From positions 3,472,001-3,536,000 of the forward strand of contig NZ_CP019343.1 of NCBI RefSeq assembly GCF_002117105.1: a stretch of DNA of 64,000 bases, read 5' to 3'. Positions 61,701 through 64,000 of the stretch are shown here, piece by piece. The DNA comes from Oceanicoccus sagamiensis (GTDB lineage: Bacteria > Pseudomonadota > Gammaproteobacteria > Pseudomonadales > Dasaniaceae). Positions within the stretch are counted from its first letter, which is position 1; each line of letters begins with the position of its first letter. The notes below the pieces were generated by a model, which did not search any database, had not been told where the DNA came from, and saw only the letters and a list, made by a program, of their open reading frames with translations. The translations under genes and the position numbers were made by a program.

Positions 61701-64000
61701 ACGATGATGTTATTGATTACAATGACGTTCGTAACCCGGATGCGGCAGGTCTTGCGGTTGAAAGCGCCAACTTTGCCATGGTGATGATGAACCCAACCAA
61801 TTCGCAAACGGTAAAATATCAGGCGCTAAAAGCCTCTGCGGATTTTGTAGGTTTTGTCGGTATCGATGAATTTAAACTGTCTGCTACCAATATTAGTATT
61901 GAGTACAACGCAGTATCTAATTCAGCCAATGCTAACGATACTGTTGTGGTTGATTTCGCCCAGACTGCTTTCCCACCGGTCGATACTGGCAGTGGTGAGA
62001 TCACGTTTGATTTTAGCTCACAGATATTGCGCGCCAGTGTTGAAGAAGCTGAACTGCAAATTTCAGACTATGTGTTTATCAACGGTTCTTTAGCGTTTGA
62101 AAAAGGGCCTGTACAACTTGTCAAATTAAGTAATGGCACTACCAAGTTATCGAATACCTTAAAGGTGGGTGCTGATGGTGTCAGCATGTTCTTCGGCGCC
62201 GATGGCCCTTATTGGACAGATGAGAATGGTGATGACATTGTTGATGCTGATGAATTGAGTGACAGTGCCGTAGGTTTACAAATTACCAATGCCAGTCTGG
62301 CCGTCGCCATTATTAGCCCCGTGACTCCTAATGGTATTAAGTATATTGGTCTTAAGGCAACGTCCAGTGAATTAGGTTTTGTTGGCGTTGATGCGTTCCA
62401 GTTAGAGGCTTCAACGGCTGTTGTTGAACTTAACCTGGCAACAGGTACCGGCGTTACTGCGGCAACCCCAGTGGTTAATTTCACAGATTTTGCTGCTGAG
62501 TTTACCTCACTGTTTGATGCTGAAGATGATGGTATTACTGTTGGTGAGCTAAGGGTTCTAAATGGTGAAACTGCAGATTCGGCAACGGCCTACTCATCAG
62601 CGGTTGGTGAACTTTACTCGGACGCTGCTGCCGCTGACGATATTATTGGCCTTGACCTAATCGTAGCTATTTTGGATGTTGATGGTGATGGCGTGTTATC
62701 CGTCACCGAAGCTCAGGCCTTCCTGGCTAATGGCGGGCTTGCTGCCAGTGCTGACCTGGATGGTGATGACCGTATTGACTATGGTATGGAGATTGCCACA
62801 GGCTCAAGCTTTATTTATCTGGATGAACCCACTCGCCGTATCTTCGCTTCTGCGGATGATGTGCTGATAAATGTGGCCGAGTTCCTCTATGTGAACGGTA
62901 GTGTTGCTATCGATCTGGGTTCTCGTGAAACAGTGACTATTAATAGTGGTATCCCGGACGCACTGGGCAGCCTAATTCCAGCCAGTACGATTGACCAGAT
63001 CAATACCACTCTGGCCGATCTGTCAGATGCTCTGGATACCTTGCAAACAGAACTACAAGTTCAGCTTGATGCTGCCTTAGTGACCTTGCAGACCACCATT
63101 GATAATTTGATCGATACCGTTGTACAAACCATTAAAGACAATATTAATGCTGGTGTAGAAGCGGCTAAATCGGCAGTGAATTCTACAATGACTAGTGTTC
63201 TGGATGCTGAGTCTTCCGGTATTGTTTCTTCACTGATTAGCTCACTGATAGATCCCTTGATTGATAATCTGGCTAATCTGGTTGGTGATGACACCATAAA
63301 AAGTTTATTGGAAGGCTTGCTAAGCCCGATTAAAACCTTAATTGGCGATACCCTGGATTCTGCTTTAGGGGATGCCATGACCAAGATTGTTAATCGTATT
63401 GGTAGCAGCGTAACCGGTGCGCTGGATTCCGCCGCTGGTCAAGTCGGTGCTCAAATTGATGCGGCCATAAGAAATGTAGTAGACCCACAAGTGCAACGGA
63501 TTTATGTCGAGTTGGGTAGACTCTCTGCACAAGTACAATCTGCCGTTGCCCCGGTGTTTGATAAGTTGAAGGGTTTGGCCACAATTCAAATCGGTGAAGG
63601 CTTTGGTGTTCTGGAAGATGTCCAGGTTGAAGTCACAGCCATCGGCATTAGTAATGCCACTGCCTTTGTTGGCTTGCCACCTGCCGGAGGCTTTGATTTT
63701 GACAAGCCATTTGCCGAGCAAAATGAAGCTATTGGCCTGTTAATTGAAGACTTTACCATGGGGCTGGGTATCTTTAAGCCGTTAGCCAGCGAAGTACTGC
63801 CAACCTTTACCGCCGCTAAGATTGATGCCGAAACGGCCTCGTTCCGAATTGGTGATGGCAATGATGACCCTGACGATGATTTCCTCTCAATTATTGCCCA
63901 GAAGATCGATGTAGCGCTTAACCTGGGTGGTCCGGTTGTTCCTGGCGCCTCTGTTCTGGGTCAAAACGCTGTGATCGATTTTGCCACCAGCTTTGCGGCT
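46769..64000 (+). CDS. Giant LEPR-XLL repeat surface protein with embedded zinc-protease motif (3' end beyond window)
   Basis: An open frame from GTG 46769 to the window end, 5,744 codons without a stop; TTG 46763 is an alternative start. No Sec signal is seen. Residues 31-45 read FRLESLEPRLLLSAD, the LEPR-XLL motif of very large exported proteins. An acidic low-complexity stretch follows. Residues about 620-700 contain DSDAAGYGWFVDQTPEDHEEF and the metzincin motif HEIGHTLGYGH (His658, His662, His668) with a possible Met-turn VMA. From about residue 880 the chain is one fold repeated: divergent copies, five 168-residue units (1051-1890), fifteen 180-residue units (1891-4590), then divergent copies. 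An EF-hand-like loop DVDGDGVLSVTE lies near 62675 and a helical insertion at about 5398-5600. No RTX end is visible. Probable giant adhesin. Confidence 0.88.
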   Translation, partial: MLNWWRKIVTSLSDDDRAPTVDQNTECAGKFRLESLEPRLLLSADPLSAEFARLAQDSLQADDVNDVAAIVQQIDVSIETQAADSQAGLEVVWPETLENTDDNLSQNSIEMDGKVDLLEMVDEIIEQATESGSETGDNNTVISASAEQNSAENNSTTSSNSENNSPVTNTAEATDTVSLNVLESVLESSLQQLSDNEWVADIDIEFADLEGDLLAQLQGDKLVIDVDAAGNGWYADQLLSDNLVEFINAETGAAVEESGLFSDNAQQDTKPAADDQNALVSLSDSASGGQTVDTEQGADDQNQPLIAANETGTNDDLSQPSAAEADPILALTEALIAAIDNANIGDQQSELALNIIDLLADSAAVFEAANGSFEASDWLAGIVFSAQRAQENNRSNRSEANRVNAKTQRDTGASGSTTTGLEFSEAWASSDIIDDAAARAPPELSQLIQDLTDTIENQDANTATEGSAVFIRLASQFLVDAYNSGAFTLLNDTEQSLPASDETDNTAALSETDLARAPPADNIMPRAPPANDDTHDYLLFAGQAISSYDPSNAISDDQLQTLFQYAIQLWSETAVTEQQLATLDTLTVQLKDYAGNILGEAEANAIYIDSDAAGYGWFVDQTPEDHEEFKFYSDLDALWATPGSEADDRVDLLTTLLHEIGHTLGYGHDDDIAVMASQLATGERTLLSATDDLALIELGYVNDYLISGAADNLIADFSFAADDASAIVVSVNLDGTIDISGSAADDQLNLDGVISIIGNTNGSLQIGGPDDDVDWVLTGASSGSLTLSNGTEIQFSNVTSVTTGTGADAFLITDLDALSLNITANVGSDTLSIDNGTVAFDASGVTDLLATAQALFNGDLANLAITLGTADSLATISIDDYIYLEGIFSLEHRLDDLKLSDGTSRSNVIFDVVSGSNVSAFVGYGRGEVNEVGLSIDDLDFSLLLFEDQVSGIDYLALNTTVASASFVGVDGFDIAINSLEVQLNQTSDLGNPALVLDFDAALAVAGIPITSLNGPVLDFEGEDGAFIAVQGVLELVISEIAYAAGNFAITKESSATIDDGSIASFQGDLMMIAVTDVHLFVGVGAGDFEYDGDDNLTGIDTTDAIGFLVQSASLNLAIVSGGTAGPQANQTWSGIAASVGTMSVVGLGSDFTLNIKNLNLLLNNGSANLSKLDWDNLTADGTVTGLEDLTNTLDLSIGGGLELGISSVVKAAGSFAISQESGINIDDGSIALFQGDLMMITVTDVHLFVGVGAGDFEYDGDDNLTGIDTTDAIGFLVQNASLNLAIISGDAGGAQAGQSWTGIAASIDAMSVVGLGSDFTLDIKNLDLLLNSGSANLSKLNWDDLTTDGTVTGLEDLTNTLDLSIGGGLELGISSVVKAAGTFAISQESGINIDDGSIALFQGDLMMITVTDVHLFVGVGAGDFEYDGDDNLTGIETTDAIGFLVQNASLNLAIISGDAGGAQAGQSWTGIAASIDAMSVVGLGSDFTLNIKNLDLLLNTASANLSKLNWDDLTTDGTVTGLEELTNTLDLSIGGGLELGISSVVKAAGSFAISQESGINIDDGSIALFQGDLMMITVTDVHLFVGVGAGDFEYDGDDNLTGIDTTDAIGFLVQNASLNLAIISGDAGGAQAGQSWTGIAASIDAMSVVGLGSDFTLDIKNLDLLLNSGSANLSKLNWDDLTTDGTVTGLEELTNTLDLSIGGGLELGISSVVKAAGTFAISQESGINIDDGSIALFQGDLMMITVTDVHLFVGVGAGDFEYDGDDNLTGIETTDAIGFLVQNASLNLAIISGDAGGAQAGQSWTGIAASIDAMSVVGLGSDFTLNIKSLDLLLNSGSANLSKLNWDDLTTDGTVTGLEELTNTLDLSIGGSLELGISTVVKAAGTFQIVQQSGLAIDDNVITLTGASLMTIEVSNVHLFVGVGAGDFEYDGDDNLTGINTDDAVGFLVQNASLNIAMVGVAAGANPVVDPAKNYMAIAANVDGMSVVGLGDDFTLNIKSLSLLLNVADKGADAVSTADDTKLDWDYLTANDANISGFEGLTNTLDLSIGGSLELGISTVVKAAGTFQIVQQSGLAIDDNVITLTGASLMTIEVTNVHLFVGVGAGDFEYDGDDNLTGINTDDAVGFLVQNASLNIAMVGVAAGANPVVDPAKNYMAIAANVDGMSVVGLGDDFTLNIKSLSLLLNVADKGADAVSTADDTKLDWDYLTANDANISGFEGLTNTLDLSIGGSLELGISTVVKAAGTFQIVQQSGLAIDDNVITLTGASLMTIEVTNVHLFVGVGAGDFEYDGDDNLTGINTDDAVGFLVQNASLNIAMVGVAAGANPVVDPAKNYMAIAANVDGMSVVGLGDDFTLNIKSLSLLLNVADKGADAGSTADDTKLDWDYLTANDANISGFEGLTNTLDLSIGGSLELGISTVVKAAGTFQIVQQSGLAIDDNVITLTGASLMTIEVTNVHLFVGVGAGDFEYDGDDNLTGINTDDAVGFLVQNASLNIAMVGVAAGANPVVDPAKNYMAIAANVDGMSVVGLGDDFTLNIKSLSLLLNVADKGADAVSTADDTKLDWDYLTANDANISGFEGLTNTLDLSIGGSLELGISTVVKAAGTFQIVQQSGLAIDDNVITLTGASLMTIEVTNVHLFVGVGAGDFEYDGDDNLTGINTDDAVGFLVQNASLNIAMVGVAAGANPVVDPAKNYMAIAANVDGMSVVGLGDDFTLNIKSLSLLLNVADKGADAVSTADDTKLDWDYLTANDANISGFEGLTNTLDLSIGGSLELGISTVVKAAGTFQIVQQSGLAIDDNVITLTGASLMTIEVTNVQLFVGVGAGDFEYDGDDNLTGINTDDAVGFLVQNASLNIAMVGVAAGANPVVDPAKNYMAIAANVDGMSVVGLGDDFTLNIKSLSLLLNVADKGADAVSTADDTKLDWDYLTANDANISGFEGLTNTLDLSIGGSLELGISTVVKAAGTFQIVQQSGLAIDDNVITLTGASLMTIEVTNVQLFVGVGAGDFEYDGDDNLTGINTDDAVGFLVQNASLNIAMVGVAAGANPVVDPAKNYMAIAANVDGMSVVGLGDDFTLNIKSLSLLLNVADKGADAVSTADDTKLDWDYLTANDANISGFEGLTNTLDLSIGGSLELGISTVVKAAGTFQIVQQSGLAIDDNVITLTGASLMTIEVTNVQLFVGVGAGDFEYDGDDNLTGINTDDAVGFLVQNASLNIAMVGVAAGANPVVDPAKNYMAIAANVDGMSVVGLGDDFTLNIKSLSLLLNVADKGADAVSTADDTKLDWDYLTANDANISGFEGLTNTLDLSIGGSLELGISTVVKAAGTFQIVQQSGLAIDDNVITLTGASLMTIEVSNVHLFVGVGAGDFEYDGDDNLTGINTDDAVGFLVQNASLNIAMVGVAAGANPVVDPAKNYMAIAANVDGMSVVGLGDDFTLNIKSLSLLLNVADKGADAVSTADDTKLDWDYLTANDANISGFEGLTNTLDLSIGGSLELGISTVVKAAGTFQIVQQSGLAIDDNVITLTGASLMTIEVSNVHLFVGVGAGDFEYDGDDNLTGINTDDAVGFLVQNASLNIAMVGVAAGANPVVDPAKNYMAIAANVDGMSVVGLGDDFTLNIKSLSLLLNVADKGADAVSTADDTKLDWDYLTANDANISGFEGLTNTLDLSIGGSLELGISTVVKAAGTFQIVQQSGLAIDDNVITLTGANLMTIEVTNVHLFVGVGAGDFEYDGDDNLTGINTDDAVGFLVQNASLNIAMVGVAAGANPVVDPAKNYMAIAANVDGMSVVGLGDDFTLNIKSLSLLLNVADKGADAVSTADDTKLDWDYLTANDANISGFEGLTNTLDLSIGGSLELGISTVVKAAGTFQIVQQSGLAIDDNVITLTGASLMTIEVTNVHLFVGVGAGDFEYDGDDNLTGINTDDAVGFLVQNASLNIAMVGVAAGANPVVDPAKNYMAIAANVDGMSVVGLGDDFTLNIKSLSLLLNVADKGADAGSTADDTKLDWDYLTANDANISGFEGLTNTLDLSIGGSLELGISTVVKAAGTFQIVQQSGLAIDDNVITLTGASLMTIEVTNVHLFVGVGAGDFEYDGDDNLTGINTDDAVGFLVQNASLNIAMVGVAAGANPVVDPAKNYMAIAANVDGMSVVGLGDDFTLNIKSLSLLLNVADKGADAVSTADDTKLDWDYLTANDANISGFEGLTNTLDLSIGGSLELGISTVVKAAGTFQIVQQSGLAIDDNVITLTGASLMTIEVSNVHLFVGVGAGDFEYDGDDNLTGINTDDAVGFLVQNASLNIAMVGVAAGANPAVEPAKNYMAIAANVDGMSVVGLGDDFTLNIKSLSLLLNVADKGADAGSTADDTKLDWDYLTANDANISGFEGLTNTLDLSIGGSLELGISTVVKAAGTFQIVQQSGLAIDDNVITLTGANLMTIEVTNVHLFVGVGAGDFEYDGDDNLTGINTDDAVGFLVQNASLNIAMVGVAAGANPAVDPAKNYMAIAANIDGMSVVGLGDDFTLNIKSLSLLLNVADKGADAGSTADDTKLDWDYLTANDANFTGFEGLTNTLDLSIGGSLELGISTVVKAAGTFQISQFSDIAVDDGTLALFQGDLMTITVSNVHLFVGVGAGDFEYDGDGNLTGINTDDATGFIASGAGLNIAMLSTAAGSSPVKKWSAITATINNATIEGIDEDIFDIELSNFTVALNSPAANDTPSPTKLDWDYLTTNNDNISGFEGITNSLSFSVTGFMTLSISEFVQIRGGFAFSTLTDVTVTLAAPSNLTKLVNITTFGFEDVDVFVGDGPYFVGENDFNDDAIGFLLKDVDIAVALFDPVAAADTSSFYAVSARAETIDILGLDLGGDSFSLDASGYRVEVNGGKVGAQKAAIDFTQLAGGKLTVPTGITSVDFEYSTSLLKLAIENAVLIIDDFIHIAGGFSFTRQDSLLATLSNNTTREMKVLSLGAGDVDMFIGSGPYFEDTNNDDVIDYNDVRNPDAAGLAVESANFAMVMMNPTNSQTVKYQALKASADFVGFVGIDEFKLSATNISIEYNAVSNSANANDTVVVDFAQTAFPPVDTGSGEITFDFSSQILRASVEEAELQISDYVFINGSLAFEKGPVQLVKLSNGTTKLSNTLKVGADGVSMFFGADGPYWTDENGDDIVDADELSDSAVGLQITNASLAVAIISPVTPNGIKYIGLKATSSELGFVGVDAFQLEASTAVVELNLATGTGVTAATPVVNFTDFAAEFTSLFDAEDDGITVGELRVLNGETADSATAYSSAVGELYSDAAAADDIIGLDLIVAILDVDGDGVLSVTEAQAFLANGGLAASADLDGDDRIDYGMEIATGSSFIYLDEPTRRIFASADDVLINVAEFLYVNGSVAIDLGSRETVTINSGIPDALGSLIPASTIDQINTTLADLSDALDTLQTELQVQLDAALVTLQTTIDNLIDTVVQTIKDNINAGVEAAKSAVNSTMTSVLDAESSGIVSSLISSLIDPLIDNLANLVGDDTIKSLLEGLLSPIKTLIGDTLDSALGDAMTKIVNRIGSSVTGALDSAAGQVGAQIDAAIRNVVDPQVQRIYVELGRLSAQVQSAVAPVFDKLKGLATIQIGEGFGVLEDVQVEVTAIGISNATAFVGLPPAGGFDFDKPFAEQNEAIGLLIEDFTMGLGIFKPLASEVLPTFTAAKIDAETASFRIGDGNDDPDDDFLSIIAQKIDVALNLGGPVVPGASVLGQNAVIDFATSFAA
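49919..52438 (+). repeat. Array A: five 504-bp (168-residue) repeats in the giant gene
   Basis: Units begin at 49919, 50423, 50927, 51431 and 51935, with exact 504-bp spacing. Each encodes IDDGSIALFQGDLMMITVTDVHLFVGVGAGDFEYDGDDNLTG, then TDAIGFLVQ-ASLNLAI and VVGLGSDFTLxIKxLxLLLN. The first unit is the most divergent. Units 2 and 4 are particularly alike, as are 3 and 5, suggesting duplication in pairs (1,008 bp). Confidence 0.92.
52439..60538 (+). repeat. Array B: fifteen 540-bp (180-residue) repeats in the giant gene
   Basis: Fifteen units, each exactly 540 bp, follow array A without a break. Compared with array A they carry a 12-residue longer variable part (NPVVDPAKNYMAIAANVDGMS and NVADKGADAVSTADDTKLDWDYL). 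The core LFVGVGAGDFEYDGDDNLTG is shared. Long blocks are identical at the DNA level, including 1,127 bp between 53204-54330 and 58064-59190. Confidence 0.93.
60539..62500 (+). repeat. Divergent copies of the same repeat fold after array B
   Basis: The 180-residue theme continues with loss of DNA similarity: DVDVFVGDGPYF, DVDMFIGSGPYF and GVSMFFGADGPYW each precede an acidic loop and a DxAxGxxxxxxxxAxxxxP stretch. Two of the loops (DTNNDDVIDYND near 61694 and DENGDDIVDADE near 62219) fit the EF-hand calcium loop, suggesting that the whole repeat family binds calcium. A similar divergent copy precedes array A (49400-49918) and another lies near the window end. Confidence 0.75.

Overview
The window looks like chromosomal DNA of a marine or aquatic gammaproteobacterium. 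Type IV pilus genes, a phosphate-porin-type channel, a VPLPA-CTERM protein, Lap-type c-di-GMP control genes and a large CoA-dependent catabolic locus with a TonB receptor fit a Cellvibrionales/Spongiibacteraceae-like lineage. That placement is inference only. No rRNA, tRNA, CRISPR array, intact insertion sequence or prophage was recognised.

Layout: (1) 1-2.6 kb, the end of pilY1 and a pilin gene. (2) 2.7-12.4 kb, mixed housekeeping and accessory genes: VPLPA-CTERM protein, porin, pyruvate phosphate dikinase, PNPOx-like and DCC-family proteins, a lipoprotein, and a soluble chemoreceptor with four near-identical PAS domains. Palindromic REP-like elements sit at 7.66-7.83 kb and again at 22.72-22.78 kb. 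(3) 12.5-35.6 kb, a catabolic region: alpha-methylacyl-CoA racemase, Baeyer-Villiger monooxygenase, acyl-CoA dehydrogenase, two SDRs, two acyl-CoA ligases, a MaoC pair plus thiolase-like protein plus DUF35 protein (composition of a steroid-type hydratase/retro-aldolase), Rieske oxygenase, TonB receptor, PQQ dehydrogenase and two TetR regulators. A shared palindrome (CTTGAATnnnATTCAAG) at three promoters suggests one regulon. Methyl-branched cyclic or isoprenoid/steroid-like compounds are a reasonable guess for the substrate, which the sequence does not prove.

(4) 35.6-64 kb, the most interesting part. lapG and lapD (periplasmic protease and its c-di-GMP receptor) are divergent from a run of genes for a TolC-type outer-membrane channel, a GAF-HlyD fusion adaptor, a PqqD/M50-protease/HlyD-like membrane protein (split by an apparent frameshift), a shortened SecA-like ATPase, and then, after an 801-bp gap, a giant open frame of at least 5,744 codons that runs off the window. 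The giant protein starts with a LEPR-XLL motif, carries a metzincin-type zinc site (HEIGHTLGYGH), and contains 5 repeats of exactly 504 bp followed by 15 repeats of exactly 540 bp and more divergent copies. No ABC transporter is present. The locus reads as a giant-adhesin export system in which a SecA paralogue may replace the usual type I ABC ATPase, with surface retention controlled by LapD/LapG.
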